DNA from: Cristatella mucedo
Taxonomy: Eukaryota > Bryozoa > Phylactolaemata > Cristatellidae
Length of the DNA: 64,000 bases
Direction of reading: 5' to 3'
Assembly: GCA_009760855.2 (NCBI GenBank)
Contig: WPIO01000033.1
Location: 3,325,001 to 3,389,000, forward strand
Positions 17,101 to 29,153 of the stretch are shown piece after piece (position 1 is the stretch's first letter; every line of letters starts with the position of its first letter). The notes beneath the pieces were generated by a model, which was given only the letters and a program-made list of their open reading frames with translations, did no database searches and was not told where the DNA came from. Position numbers and translations under genes: made by a program.

Positions 17101-20100
17101 TATGTAGTAGAGCATTCACGGCTATGACCAACCCCTCTTGCAATGGTCAATTAAGAATCGACCACTGCAATACTCGAACCCGCGACGCTGGTCTTGAAGA
17201 GCGAGCACCTTACCCCTGAGCTATTTCACCTGTGAGACAAGATTCAGTCTGTCAAGTCTATTTGGTTGGGATAATATGTTAAGTCAAGTATCTTGGAGAT
17301 TTCTTATCTTCTCGGCTATCTGGGAAAAGGGTCAGTGTATTCACCGGACTACAGAAAAAGGAGATCCTGGCAATTAATCCTTCAGAAAGCTACTAGTAAG
17401 GAGAAAATGGCATTGAGCCACTTGATTGCAGTGGTTTGGGACTCCTTAGGCAGTAATAATTCAAAAACAAAAATAATGTTGAGCTGGCTGAGATTGTAGT
17501 GAAGAATTGTGGTGCGATGGAATGCATGGTGACCTTCAAAGTCCAAATCTTAGGCCCTGATCTTGATCAACTCAAGCATGACACGTGAGCATACTTGCAG
17601 GAACAAGGCAATCACTTCCGCCCGGATATACTGAACTTTCAACGCTACATTCAAGGACAGTATCAGATAGAACCATAGCAGGAAACTGCAGAGGGTTTAA
17701 TTCGTGTTAATGATGGGTGAGCCGTTATGCTGAACTTTCAACTCTACATTCAAGGACAGTATCAGATAGAACCACAGCAGGAAGCTGCAGAGGGTTTAAT
17801 TCGTGCTAATGATGGGTGAGCCGTTATGGCACACTAGGTAAGGCAGTTGCTTTTCACGATCTCGGTCCCGAGGTCGTGGGTTCGAATCCTTCGGTGGGAA
17901 ATCCTAATTGCCACTGCAAGTGGTGTAGATAGTCTTAAAAGCTCTTCTGTCGCTATATAAAAGAGGCTTTTAAATCAGCTAGTGTTACATTATTATTATG
18001 ATTTGCATTATACATGAAAAACTAACATCTACTCACTTCTAAATCGGTTGGTTGCTTTTGTGTAACCAGTTTAGGCACGTTAAGTTTTATTTTCATTTTG
18101 GTCTTGTGACCTGATAAAAATGGAAATATGCATAATCCCAAATTTCAAAATATCACTGTCCTGGTTACAAAAGCAAAGTTTGGGGGAAGTAATAGCCATT
18201 TTCTATAGTTTTTAAGCAAAAGCAGTTGCAAAATACATTCACTATTTGCTAAGCAAATGCACCGGTGCAGTGTCACAATAAAATAACGCTTTGATTTTGG
18301 TGCTATTTTTATCACAAATTGCATAGTTTTCTTGCTGTAGGAAGATCAAGTTTGCATCCTTACAACTGATCACCTTGTAATGAGGGTGATTTTCACAATT
18401 ATTGAGTGGATTTCAGCCCCCTAGCTCTGGGTATACGCGATTTAAGATCATCAGAAGCAGACCCACTTGCATGTGGTTGTTATCTCTGTATGGTTTAAAA
18501 TTCTCGTAGTGATGAACTGCCTTCTGTCGGCATTCTGCTTTAGAATGAAAATTGGGTTATATTCAATATAGCAAGCTGCCTAAATTTGGATATGACTTGG
18601 TTGTGGCATTATGCTTATATTTGACATACCACTGTGAGAAAAAGTTCATAGTATTTTCTCGATTCAGCCTCGTTACAAACCGGGTATATCATTCATGTTT
18701 TGACAGCTAAGGGTACTTTTACCCTGCCAAGTTCTTAGCTCAAAATTTGAGAACTAGATTTTTCAAGTTAGTTTCTCCTTCCCTTCCAACTTTAGGTTCT
18801 ATACGTCATGATATTATCCTTGCACGGCTACTGTGTGTGCTGTCGAGTGCAACAGCAACCCATGCATACGATAATTGGTTTGTGGTTATGTAATGATGCT
18901 TATGAACACGTGCACCAATACGCCTGTGGGACAGTTCCATCTCATTGGGTGTGGTCGTATTATGGAGGTTTCTAATCGTATAGACATAGATTTTATTGTG
19001 AAGCCTGCCTGTTTACATTTAACTATCTTGCCGTGTATAGCTTATGGTTATGTAAAAATAAAGCATGACATGTTTTTCAGTTTACTAGAAGAAGCACGAG
19101 TTCATTTATCAAAGGATTCTAGGACAGCAGTAAGTGCATCGGCTTGGCTGCTTGAGCGAAGATCAAATTATTGTTTTATTTGCATGGCTGTCTGTTAATT
19201 GAATTTTGTATGACTGAACTCAAATCAAGCCTTCTTGGTTGGAGCGCTTATGTGGCTACCGTGCGTTCTAAAGAAATGGTTCTTTGACCTGAACTGCAAG
19301 ACTACTATGTTAGGTCTGATCGTGGATCTACCCTAGAGAGTTTATTTTATATGAATTTGCTCTTCAGATTCGAGGGGCAATCGATTCTATAATTTAGCAC
19401 AGCGGTGCTTACTTTGTGCTGTCTGCTACCTTGGCAACCCTTACCTCAGGTAGCACTTTTTGTGTAACCTTCTGTCCTTGAGCTACGTGGGTTCTCGACT
19501 GAGTGACATCTCATGTATTTTTTGCAGCTTCTGTTTGCTGCTGCATCTTTGACACATGTTCGTTTAGCCTTAAGTATTTATTTTTCTACTACCTGCCTAC
19601 TTCTGCTACTCTTTTTCTCTAATGCCATGTTGAGCGGTTGTTGGCCTCTAAATGTCCATCTGGACGGTGTAGGCATTGGGCGTAATGAGTAATCTACCTG
19701 TGTAGTCCTTATGGCTCTGTGGGGCTATCGATGGAGGTGTGCTCTTCTATCTGAACGTCGTTTTAGATAAACAAGTCGTTTAGCTGTGCCTCTAACCAAC
19801 CTCAAATTCGTTGGAGACCTTTGCCTTTAGTTCATATGATCTTAGATCCTTCAACTGACTGTCTGATGTCTTGGCATCCACTGACTTGACCACATTTTAA
19901 AAGAAGCTAAAAACCCACCAGTTCCTCACAGCATTTGCTTAATCCCTTATGCACCTTTTTTGTGCTTTTGCATGCTGACAGTGTGCATGTATAAATGTGC
20001 ACTACTAAATTGACATGCTTTCTTTCTAGCAAATGTAAAGTCTTCAGAAAGAGATTTTAGTTCTCTTAGGGTGTTATACAGAGGTCCTATTATTAATATT

Positions 20101-23100
20101 ATTATTATTATTCTGCTTATTTGAACTTTTTTTTTGTTTTTGGCATATTTTTTATATGTTTAACTATAGGTTAGTGTCCATCAAAATGTATCGGCTTAGC
20201 CACTTTAGTGGCCATGCGTAATGTGCCGAACAGACTGCCCGGCCGAACGAATTGTTTCGTCTTTAGTGTGGATTTTGATCATTGTGGCAATATATTACAG
20301 TACAATATCAGCTGTCACTAAGCAGCTGCTCGAGGGCTCGTGTACCTGTGCAACTGTGCAACTGTTTCGTATGGGAAGGTTGGCTTAGCCCAGGAGTAAG
20401 GTGCAGATACGTAATATATTGTACATTGTAGTTCTGTTGTAGATTTTACTGTGACCAAGCTGTTAGTTATTCTTGCATGCGCTATGTACAAGCTGTTTAT
20501 CAATTTATCTACCTTTCTTTAGCATACTGGCCTAGGCATGAAACTTTTTTCTTTTGCATGCTTGATACCGTGCATGTCACTAACCCCGTGGGTTCGGATT
20601 CTCTTGCAGCAAGTTGTAAAGCGCCATGATGGAGAGATGAAGTTCTCTTAGGGCGATAAACAAACGACCTATTATTATTAGTATTATTAGTTTTGTAAGT
20701 ACCAACTATCGATTAAATAGCTAACAAAAAAATGGACTGTGCCTTGATTAGGGTACCACAAAATTATGCCAGTCATCGGTGACATTCCAACTGAACTTCT
20801 GTATCTCTTTGCTTGCCAGTGTAATAAGACAAGTGGTGCAAAATTCAGCTACTAAGCTTGTCATGAGCCCTGTCACTCACTTTTTATGTCCTTTCATTCA
20901 TCTACTCCTGCTTACCTATCAGAAACGCTTACTTCTGGGGCCTCCCTTCATACTAGCTGCTCCTCTAACTCTGTTCATGTAGCTGTGCCTCTAGCAATTT
21001 CCTAGCCTTGGGAGACCGTGCCTCCGGTCCCTATGCACGTGAGGCCTGGAATTCTCTACAACTGTCAACATGATTTTAAATATAGCTAAAAACCCACGTT
21101 TTGTGCACTCCGTTATACTTTCTTTGGGTGAATCTTTCTTATATGCTACAGTTGTGCAAACTATTTTCATTTCACCATATTTTCGTAACCATCCACTATC
21201 TTTTCAATCAGCATGAAGTGTCGGGCAGAAAGATTCAGATTGCATGATGCTAAATATTACTATTTTTATTATTGTCTTCCTGTGCAAATTTTCTAGCTTT
21301 TTGAAGTTATCTGCTTTTGTATGTGTCTGCTCAAGGCGTGTGCCGTGAGTCCTAATCATCTCTAGATATTGTTAGCTTGTTTTAGTTGTCATACTTGACT
21401 ATGTGGGTATGGTAGCAATGCTTCTAGGTTGTAGTAACATCAATGGAAGGATACCGAGAAAAATTAGTGATTGCACAATGAAGTCATTTTAAGTGCAGGA
21501 GTTAGTGAGTCAAATAATGATTTGAGTTAATAAAGGTGCGTGTGAGTTGATAGATGAGTGAGTATGTGAGTGAGAGTGAGTGGGATTTGGGAAGGAGACA
21601 CGACGAAAGAGAGATCAGAATTACAAAGACATAGATGACATAGATAGTGATAGAGAAGAGTGTGTTCCAAAATAGAGAAAGGCTTGTTCTAAAAATCGAG
21701 AACTTATTTCCAATCCGTGTTAAATCAGCATGCAGAACAGTGATGTAAGCTTCTCCATTTCAACTGTTGCAGTAGAACAGTGGTGTTGTCATAAGTATCG
21801 GCGTTGTTATTGACTGTTATAAGCTGTTGTTTTCTTGCAGGCAAAGACTTGTCTCAGGAAAAAGAAGCCTTTGCAGACTACCCTGGAGCTTCGCGAGCAG
21901 AATCTGGAGAATCTGCGTGTTCTTTTAAACAAGATTTATAGTGCGCATACGGAAGCTAAGGTACGCCCCATATCATAAGTTTCTTTCCATCTCTAAAATG
22001 ATAATATTTTGGCTCGACTGGATTAGCAAGTCGTACTTTTACACCAGTTTGTAGTAACCCCCAGCTGGCAGTGTGACAAGATTGGTATTCCCAAAAGTTG
22101 GGAGTTTGATGACATTACTGAAGGTGGCTGAAAAACCTGCACAAGATGGGCTAGAACAACCTGGAGTCGCCAAGACACTAAAGGTTAGCCAGCAAGACGT
22201 ATGTTATATTATAAACTAAAGGCTGGTTACATAGAGAATGTGTACATATAAATAAATCAATTATACTCCGTAACTAGCATACCTACCTTGGTCTGGCCAC
22301 CCACAAAAGACAGTGGAGGTATGTGACCGATCCCTCGTCTGTTCAGCATGGAAAAAGCATTGCTTTATGAGTTTTCCAGGTTATTCGCGTTCTGTATGGG
22401 TTAAGCACTCGGCAAGGATGTCTTTATAAAGAGGCTAACCAACATCAGCATATTCGGACGAGTCGCTAAATGCATATCGTTAAGAGATGTAAAAGAAACA
22501 GGATCAGTTAGGGCTAGATGCAAGCCTATTTCGTTGCTGATGGAGTCACGACCTGCAAACTAAGGAATCCAAGTTCGTGCGTTTAGGGAATGATAGAAGG
22601 AATATACGATAAGCCAACTTACAGGAACCAAGTATCACCCCGACTCTGAGGCATAGCCAGGATTTTCAGCTGGAGAGGCAAGACTCGCTAAATTTTCTGA
22701 GTTTTTTTAATTATCAAAATTTATGGGGAAAGACCCTCGATTAATTAAAAGTAATGGCGAACTGCAATCAATTTTATTCGACGTGCACTTGGCTGTTGCT
22801 CATCGGATGGAAGTAGGACATAATTTCGTAGTTGGTTACAGTGGGGGGGGCATGGGGAGTAGGCCAGGTCATTGCGACTGCTTTAGGGGAAATGGCCCCT
22901 GCCCACCCTCTGGCCACTGCCACTGCCTCGACTGTTTGCATTAAACCGTTAAATTGCCAGAGGTAGTGTAAGTGTTTTGAGTTGGTTCTGCTCAGCTAAA
23001 GTCAGCATCCTAATCCATAGTAAGAAGAATAACAATAATAGGACATTCGTATAGAACCGAGGGAACAGTTTTAGGCACCACTAATGCTGCAAAGGAAGCA

Positions 23101-26100
23101 ATGATATAAGATCATTTGATAATTGTGAGGATGGATCATTCAATAACTTGTAAATTATGGTGTCGTGGATCATATGATTTAATATGAGCATGGTTAGCAA
23201 TGTGCAACTATACTTGATATCGTTTGCTGATACTATCATTCAAAGAGTGCTGCTGACCAACTTGTAGTCTGAGGTGTCAAGAAATTGTCGATGAATTTTA
23301 TAAATCTAGGAATGGACTGGATGATGGAAGCTGCATCAGTACTCGACTTTGTGCTCATCACGTGACCTCACACATTGTGTGCATGATTCCTATTTAGTTG
23401 TGAAGGTTATTGGTAGATGAAGTGTACACTCGGCTCTGTATACCTGTTACCATCACAGTGGAATGGTTGATAACAAGATTGCTTCCTTCAGGGCATAGTT
23501 GGGGTAATGCAGTTGAATCCTACATCAATACTAATGGTGACATCTCTGTTGAACAAAACTGCTGCTTTAGCAATGCTTAGTGAATAGATACCATGTTGCC
23601 TTGCTAATCACCAGCAGTCATTGTTATTTATTACCTTGCATGTGCACTGTAGGTATATCAACGATGCAGTCTTTGCCTATGTTCTGCTGCAGAAGCTTCC
23701 TCGTGGTCTGTCAATTCATGACGTCTACTGGCACTTATAGTACAAAATCTTACGTGTGTGCATGGCCTTAATTGAGCAATTTTCTATGCACGCGTAGATG
23801 TAGCTTAGTGACAAGTGGGCATCGAATGTCACGTGACTGCAGTTTCACGCAATTTATCGTTCTTTTATAATAGCAGCGAAGGTGTGAGCTTTGGCTCACA
23901 GAAACGCAACTCTTAAAAATAAGAAACTGCCAGTTAATGGGCAAAGTCCATCGCATTAGCAACCGTGTCCAGTCGACCTGGGCCACTAGTCCCATTTGCA
24001 ACTATCTGATAAAATGGTTAGCCTACTTTATATAGCATAGTACATTGTAGACACAAGTTTCAGAAGTGCTTTGATTGTTTGCCAACCAAGGCTGAGCTAC
24101 ATCTTCCAGTGTGCATATCGCAAAGAACTTGCATCAGAGTAGATTATTTATTACACCCGTCTGAAAATAGGTTGCTCAAATTTCAAACTATAGTTAATGA
24201 ACCGTTTTGAGTTGTCATTAACCCGAAAATCTACAATCAGCTGTTAATTTGCTTGTATTTATTTTGCAGATCGTTGAAGTGTATGAACTTGGCGTCAGAG
24301 CACTCAAGAAGCATGCAAAGGAGTTCAACATGACGACTGAGCGTGTGGGCGATGCAATAGACGACGTACGCGAGGTATGCCTTAGAGCAGTGCGCACCGT
24401 TCGAGCACTGCTTGCACAGTGCAGACGTGCCGAGAGCCGCATTCCTGCAGAGGTTGCGTTCGACTCGTTCATTCAAGTTTTTAAGGTGCATCATGGCAAG
24501 GAAGTGTGCAATGTCGTTAGCAAGATGCTGTTGCGGCCTTGATTCGGCCTTGTTGCTTAATTCCTAGGCACTTGACGAGCAGCAGGAAATCGGCGATCTG
24601 CTGTCTAATATGAGTCCAAATAGTGATGTCACGACCGTTGACCTTGAGCAAGAGCTGGCTGACCTTCTAAACGAAGATGAGGCCCTCGATGCTCAGCATA
24701 AGGAAGAACTAGCAGCAAAGCGTACGTATTCGAGATGGCACATTGTCATTGTGCCGACGTTACCCTTCGACGACCGAGGCAACGACGTAGGCATGTATAG
24801 ATGCAGCTCCTACTTAATGTTAGCAGCACGGAGGTTTGGTTTTGTTTACACCGGGTGCCGTAGTTCACTTGCGCCCAAACGATAGGGCAGGGATTGTCGG
24901 ATGCTTCCTAATGCAGGTCACGAAAACAGAGCGCAGTGTTACACTGCGGACTTCGGCTGTTCATTCGACAGTCCTGAATGCGCATACTCAGACGACCTTA
25001 TCACTGCCCTTTTGGGTGTATTTGATCAAGCAGATTGATAACGCAGAGCTTACACTTCCAGTAGATTGGCCGTTAGTTTGTTTCTAGCTAAAGAACTAAA
25101 AATCACCTGTCTTATCCTGAAACGTACACGCTCGTCAAGTGAGTAAGCATGCAAATAGTTTTGAATTTGCATAAGTTTGGGAACTTGCTTCAGTGAAAAG
25201 AAGTTACTACCCTGCATGACTTTCAAAAAAAATTGTCACCGTCTTTCTTGGTGATAGCTGGCATGTCTTGCTTGCATTACTAAAAAGTTTGCAACAAAAA
25301 CTTCTGCTCTACTATATATAGTGTCTCCACCTCCAACTCCCCAGGGAGCCAAAAGGCTTTATAAAAAGTAGGGCCGTCGGTGCCCTCACTAATTTGGCTA
25401 TCGATGCTTTTGCTAGCTGTGACTCAGGGGTTGCTGTCTGCAAGGCCACCGGCAATAGCAAAATGGTAAATAGTAAGACACACTGTTGTGGTGAAACAAT
25501 TGTCTAGCGTTTTCCTTTGCTGTTATATGATAGAGGACTTATTTTATTCTGCGAATACCCTGCAACCCTCAGCTGCACCCCGATTTTTAGCTTGCCGATT
25601 AGACCTACCTCGACATCATGGAAAACTAAGCTAAGTTAGATCTTTGAAAATATACCATTGGCGTTTCATAGAGGTAGTTTAAGCCACACTTTCGAAGCTA
25701 GTATTTCAGTTTGTGTGCATGAATGCGTGTGTGCACGCACGTGCGCACTTCAAAAGCCCCAGGTTATTTCGCTGCACTGCTGCAATAGGTGAGTAGGAAC
25801 AATATTTGCCAGAACTAGCACAGTTGGCAGTGTCATATCAACGGTATACTTTTATTGAGCAGTTCAATAATTTCCTTTTTACATATCAATCTCTTGGCTT
25901 TTTTACATATAAATCAATGTCGTTGCTTGCTTTGCCAGTAAGTGATACCTTAAAATCCATTTTGCCTCTTTTACCGCCTGAGCCATAGTAAGTAGCCGCC
26001 CTCCAGAGTTTCGACGAGCTTCATTGCATCCTCATAAGGAATATCAAATAAGGAACTGGAATCATTGAAACTGCTTCTTGCATACATTACTACCAGTTTG

Positions 26101-29100
26101 CTTGTTGATATTCTTCAGTTCATGTCCTTGCCAGTATTTTACTCACTCTAGAAAGAAGCGCATATTTTCTTTGCGGCTTCTCTCTGTAAATGCATGGAAC
26201 CCCTTGAAGGTTTGAAGTCTTCAAGATACTTGAAGGGTCATTTTTAAATTTAATGGGGAGGGAATGTACACTCAAACACAAAAGTATTTGTACGGTCTAG
26301 ATTTTCTGGATTGGTTCCTTTTGCCAAGGCCTCGACTGGGTCAGAGCCTGGATGTAGGTTCCATCTGCTAATTATTGGATACCCAAGTACGAATCGTTAT
26401 GATAATGATGCAAGTTTATAGTTTATATATGCAAGACATAACCCTTACAATTAGCTAGACACCCTTTGTAATGCAATGTAATGTATCTCCGTCCGTAACT
26501 CCACAAAGTCATAAAGACCATGTGGGTGTTACGCAGGAGAGTTTTGTATAGCGCACTCACAGCCTAAGCGGCTTTCGGTACGCATTCGGTAGCCAACAGA
26601 CCGTCTCACGCAACAAAGAGAAAGTGGGAAGCATAGCAGAGTTAGGAGAGCAGTTGAGGTAGTGAGTAGCATAGAAGTAGCAGTTCAGGACCGCTGAAAA
26701 AGATGTGCCATAGTCGGCATTGGAGAGTAGATGTCGTTGCGTAAGAATTGTGGAAGCGAGTTCCACAGTCTAGGACCTGCAGAGCTAAAGCTTCTGTCGC
26801 CAATTGTCTTTAAGCGGAGGAATGGGACAGCTAATTTATTGTCCACACAGGACCTGAGGTCGCGAACAGGCTGAAACTGATGCAGCAGTTCAGCTAGGTA
26901 CGAAGGAGCCAAGCCGTGGCGGGCCTTGTGGGTCAGCGTAAGAACTTTGCTCTGTATCCTTTGCTCAACCGGCAACCATCCTAGCTCTTTACACACTTCA
27001 TCGGCTTCTCGTGGAACCATGTGGCTGTTAAGAAGCAGGAATTGTAAATTAAAGCCACTGAGCCTTATTCATTCTGCCGTGAAAAGCCAACAAGTCATGC
27101 CGAGGGTCGCCGAAGGGTCAAGCTTCGTGAGGGATTAACTACGGCACTGTACGAGGCTGAACGTACCGTCAAATTGATACTACTCCATCAATAACGAAGG
27201 TTCCGGTTACGTACAGGAAGGTGGTGAGTGATGAAGGTGGCGAAGACTGGGGGCGGCCTGAAATGCTTCACGGTCGGACGCCTACACTACCACTAGTTGG
27301 GAAAACACTATCCTTAAGTTGAAGGTGTTAAAGGACTGTTTTGCTTCGGCACAGGCTCATGCTCAAAGCGTGCAAGCATCGTTGGGGAAGCAAGTTAGTG
27401 GCGATACTATCAGAAGGCGATTAGATGAGGCTGGACTGCATTCTCGAGTCGCAAAGAGGAAACCGGGTCTGGTCACGAAGAGTATAGTATGTTAAGCTGT
27501 TTACAGTGGCCAAGGCTCGGATCCATTGGATTGCTGAAGATTAGGGTCACAGTTGTGTGAAGTGCCGAAAGGAAATACGAGCACTCTTTAAACTGAAAGA
27601 GAAGGCTTAATGTGTGACTGCGACCCAACAAAGACTACTCATCCTAATGCCTGCAGCCACAAAGTCTGGGGGAAAGGTGTTTAGTAGAAATGGTTTTGGA
27701 ATCCTGCATTTGCATACAAGGCACCATGACCGAAGACGTTTATTTAGTCCTTCCGAACGTGCGGCCACCAATTGCATTGCACTTCGTGGACAGGATTATA
27801 TTTGCCAACACAACAACGACCCTAAACACACGCCAAACAAGTTTTAAGCATTTTTTCAATTTTTTCAATCCAAGCATTTCAACAATCCGAGTTAAGCAAG
27901 CAATGGCACCTATAAGTGACTGGTGTTCGTGCATGTGCAAGTGTGCTTGTGTTCCACCTAGGTGCATAGTAAGCCAATCGGCTGGAGTGAGTCTCTACCA
28001 GATAGGTATTCTCAAGGTTACTTGTGGCTCTCAAAAGTTACTGACGATTGCTAACTCAGTCAGTGCGTCGAAAGAGGGACTGTTCCTGTCGATTCCCCGT
28101 TTCTAGTTGGTACATAAGTTTAAATTTCCCTTTAGAACAGCATCCTAACTCTCATAGCCGTGCTGATGTGATTGCTTCTTTCAGTAATCCTCACCCACAT
28201 GCACTCTTGGTGTGGTGTTAAAGAGTGCTTGCTCGAGTGCACCCGATGTCCATCTAAATGCGATTGCTAGCGGTTGCTGCTGCTACTCTAACGATTTGAA
28301 TAGGCTTCCGACCGCACGATCCCGCTAAGGTGGGCAAGAGAGCCTGATCTGACTTAATATGAAACCTACTGTCGCAATGTACTTTGAAACTGCAGATCGA
28401 CCGAATGATGGGGGGGGGAAGGGGCGGGGTTCAAATTTGCTTCTAGCAGGCCGATCCTGCTACCGGTGGTGTTCCGGGCCAGTTACAATACATTACTTAT
28501 AGCCTTGGGTTTGAAGTAAAAAAGGAAATTAAAAAGTAAATGGCAGCTTAGTTCAACCGCTTCATTTGTATAGCTGTAAAAGAGCCTTTGCCGCTACCGA
28601 GCAATCAGTATCTACTGTCACATGACTCGAACCTGCGGCCTGGGTCGTGAACTGCGGCCACCTTGCTCATGGGCACAGACGAGGGCCAAAGTAGTTGCTG
28701 CGGGCAATAAATGGTTGCCTGCCTCAGGACTCGAACATACCACTTTGATCATGAATCTAAGCACCTTAGATGACCACTTGGATGCTTTCGAGTCGAACCC
28801 TGGTATAATGTATAAATGCATGTCCAGGTTTTTAATTGCAATTGGTTGCTGCCGAGGCACAGTCCACTACGTTTGCTGTGGTTGGCATGTATGCTGCTAG
28901 ACTATGCTGGTCCAGGCACGTGAGGGATAACTCTGCATGGAACCGCCACATTTCTGGTGCAGTCTTGCTTAGCACCACTCAATGACTGTGTATTGCAACT
29001 TTTGCTTCTCAATTGATGCGACTGTTTGACCTGTTTGCAGGGATTTCAAGCCAGTTGCCTAGAGTGCCATCTCACGAGCCGACAACACACGTTGCTGACG

Positions 29101-29153
29101 ACTCCAGGGGCTTAAAAAAGCAACCCATCACAGCCGCTGCCAGTCCTTTATGA
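8109..29153 (+). CDS. CHMP7: CHMP7, ESCRT-III charged multivesicular body protein 7
   Basis: CHMP7 recruits and nucleates ESCRT-III at the nuclear envelope (with LEM2) and acts in endosomal sorting. Ten exons: 8109-8362, 10433-10607, 12078-12275, 14823-14893, 15039-15101, 19081-19129, 21841-21960, 24270-24374, 24568-24721 and 29041-29153. All phases fit and the total is 433 residues plus stop (human about 453). Exons 1-3 encode the tandem winged-helix N-terminus, with typical 'WDSKMNFWLRF' and 'SWVSWGVQTF'. Exons 4-9 encode the Snf7 helical core: 'LVKFA', 'LKDMEANLEKEITILTQKIE', 'LLEEARVHLSKDSRTA', then the acidic 'LEQELADLLNEDEALD'. The last exon carries a MIM-like 'SSQLPRVPSH' and a basic tail. 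Exon 6 is only 49 nt and is supported by phase at both ends. The gene is stretched over 21 kb by repeat-filled introns and is convergent with LYAR. Confidence 0.95.
9806..9955 (-). repeat. LINE family-1 3' end, truncated
   Basis: An (AAT)n-like start followed by 'agagaactcgatctctttct' and 'ggcactttacatttgctgtaa' matches the family-1 3' stem-loop region in reverse orientation. Confidence 0.75.
10160..10370 (-). repeat. LINE family-1 3' end next to CHMP7 exon 2
   Basis: Contains 'aataataagacatttgaata', the degenerate stem ('aggcacttt') and 'gcataagcagacaaagaaca', all recognisable from younger copies. It ends about 60 bp before the splice acceptor at 10431-10432. Confidence 0.7.
10608..12077. 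other. CHMP7 intron 2, nothing recognised
   Basis: Open frames around 10883-11568 have no recognisable homology and no consistent splice context. Confidence 0.5.
12276..14822. other. CHMP7 intron 3, mostly unique; degenerate CCTAAAC-like tract
   Basis: Open frames on both strands at 12461-12898 overlap each other and show no homology. Bases 14391-14525 hold a degenerate series of 'ctaaac/taaaccc' words (see findings). Confidence 0.5.
15738..15831 (+). repeat. 47-bp tandem duplication of a LINE tail
   Basis: Two adjacent, near-identical 47-bp copies starting 'aaagagatttacttctatta' and including 'gggcagtatataaatg'. The unit resembles the family-1 3' terminus (agagatt...agttctcttagggcg). Confidence 0.85.
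16400..16450 (-). repeat. LINE family-1 tail remnant
   Basis: 'gagaacgtactctctattca' then 'ggcgcttcacatttgcc' matches the family-1 stem-loop in reverse. It directly abuts a SINE-like segment. Confidence 0.6.
16450..16560 (-). repeat. tRNA-derived SINE fragment (weak)
   Basis: On the minus strand a B-box-like GGCTCGAGCCC lies in 'ggggctcgagcccacaacct'. The A-box region is degenerate. Confidence 0.4.
17070..17232 (-). repeat. tRNA-derived SINE, head type 2
   Basis: Read on the minus strand it begins with a tRNA-like head containing a clean A box, TAGCTCAGGGG, and a B-box-like GGTTCGAGTAT. It ends in the same tail (GAGGCTGTTAAATCAGCTGA) as the type-1 SINEs. Confidence 0.75.
17632..17829 (+). 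repeat. 99-bp tandem duplication running into a SINE head
   Basis: Copies 17632-17730 and 17731-17829 start 'tgaactttcaac' and differ at only a few bases. Each ends with the first bases of the adjacent SINE ('gagccgttatg'). Confidence 0.9.
17817..17985 (+). repeat. tRNA-derived SINE, head type 1
   Basis: Starts 'gagccgttatggcacactag' with an A box at about 17827-17838 (TGGCACACTAGG) and a perfect B box GGTTCGAATCC at 17879-17889. The body contains 'gctcttctgtcgctatataa' and the tail 'ttaaatcagctag', followed by an ATT-rich end. A close copy lies inverted at 35391-35563. Confidence 0.85.
19760..20115 (+). repeat. LINE family-1 3' end, diverged
   Basis: Recognisable RT C-terminal codons ('accaacctcaaattcgttgg', 'gaccacattttaaaagaagc'), then the 3' UTR with 'gcatgctgacagtgtgcatg', the degenerate stem, and an (ATT)n end at 20096-20113. 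Confidence 0.8.
20520..20695 (+). repeat. LINE 3' UTR fragment, related subfamily
   Basis: 'gataccgtgcatgtcactaa', 'gttgtaaagcgcc', 'gttctcttagggcgataaac' and terminal (ATT)n. Closest to the remnant at 1-545. Confidence 0.7.
20800..21280 (+). repeat. LINE RT C-terminal and 3' UTR fragment
   Basis: Starts with codons like the family-1 'VQNSAtkLV' motif and continues with the degraded 'LKSFGDR...AWNSL' region. The 3' end is AT-rich, close to 'attactatttttattatt'. Confidence 0.65.
21961..24269. other. CHMP7 intron 7, mostly unique
   Basis: A minus-strand LINE tail remnant lies at about 23025-23110 ('aataataggacattcgtata', 'gctgcaaaggaagca'). A short G-run sits at about 22843-22850. No gene signal was recognised. 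Confidence 0.5.
26455..27020 (-). repeat. LINE family-2 RT C-terminal fragment with 3' UTR
   Basis: Encodes on the minus strand 'LGWLPVEQRIQ', 'LTHKARHGLAPSYLAELL', 'CVDNKLAVPFLRLKTIGDRS' and 'RLWNSLPQFLR'. This is the classic C-terminal region of CR1/L2-like reverse transcriptases. The 3' UTR runs down to about 26455 ('cgtccgtaactccacaaagt'). Related copies lie at 36340, 38395 and 43895. Confidence 0.85.
27330..27850 (+). pseudogene. Tc1/mariner-type transposase relic
   Basis: Codons for 'VSGDTIRRRLDEAGLHSRVA' match the transposase HTH region, followed by broken 'ARIHWIAED'. In another frame lie 'RNGFGILHLHT' and the hallmark 'NNDPKHT' at about 27818-27838, corresponding to the second catalytic Asp block (usually DNDPKHT). 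The first Asp region around 27550-27610 is destroyed and frames shift several times, so it is inactive. The terminal repeats were not identified. Confidence 0.8.
28530..28790 (-). repeat. Two adjacent degraded SINE-like segments
   Basis: 'tgtatagctgtaaaagagcc' followed by 'gactcgaacctgcggcctgg', and again 'ctcaggactcgaacatacca', resemble reverse-oriented SINE bodies and B boxes of the 35391 type. Confidence 0.5.

Larger units (their letters stand above)
15102..19080. other. CHMP7 intron 5, repeat-rich
   Basis: Holds a 47-bp tandem duplication (15738-15831), a LINE tail (16400-16450), SINE-like segments (16450-16560, 17070-17230, 17817-17985) and a 99-bp tandem duplication (17632-17829). The rest is AT-rich and unassigned. 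Confidence 0.65.
19130..21840. other. CHMP7 intron 6, packed with LINE remnants
   Basis: Three plus-strand LINE fragments (19760-20115, 20520-20695, 20800-21280), then a low-complexity 'gagtgagtgag' purine-rich stretch near 21540-21640. Confidence 0.65.
24722..29040. other. CHMP7 intron 9, with LINE, Tc1 relic and SINE fragments
   Basis: Contains the family-2 LINE fragment (26455-27020), the Tc1/mariner relic (27330-27850) and SINE pieces (28530-28790). The rest, including 24722-26454, shows nothing I can assign. Confidence 0.6.
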
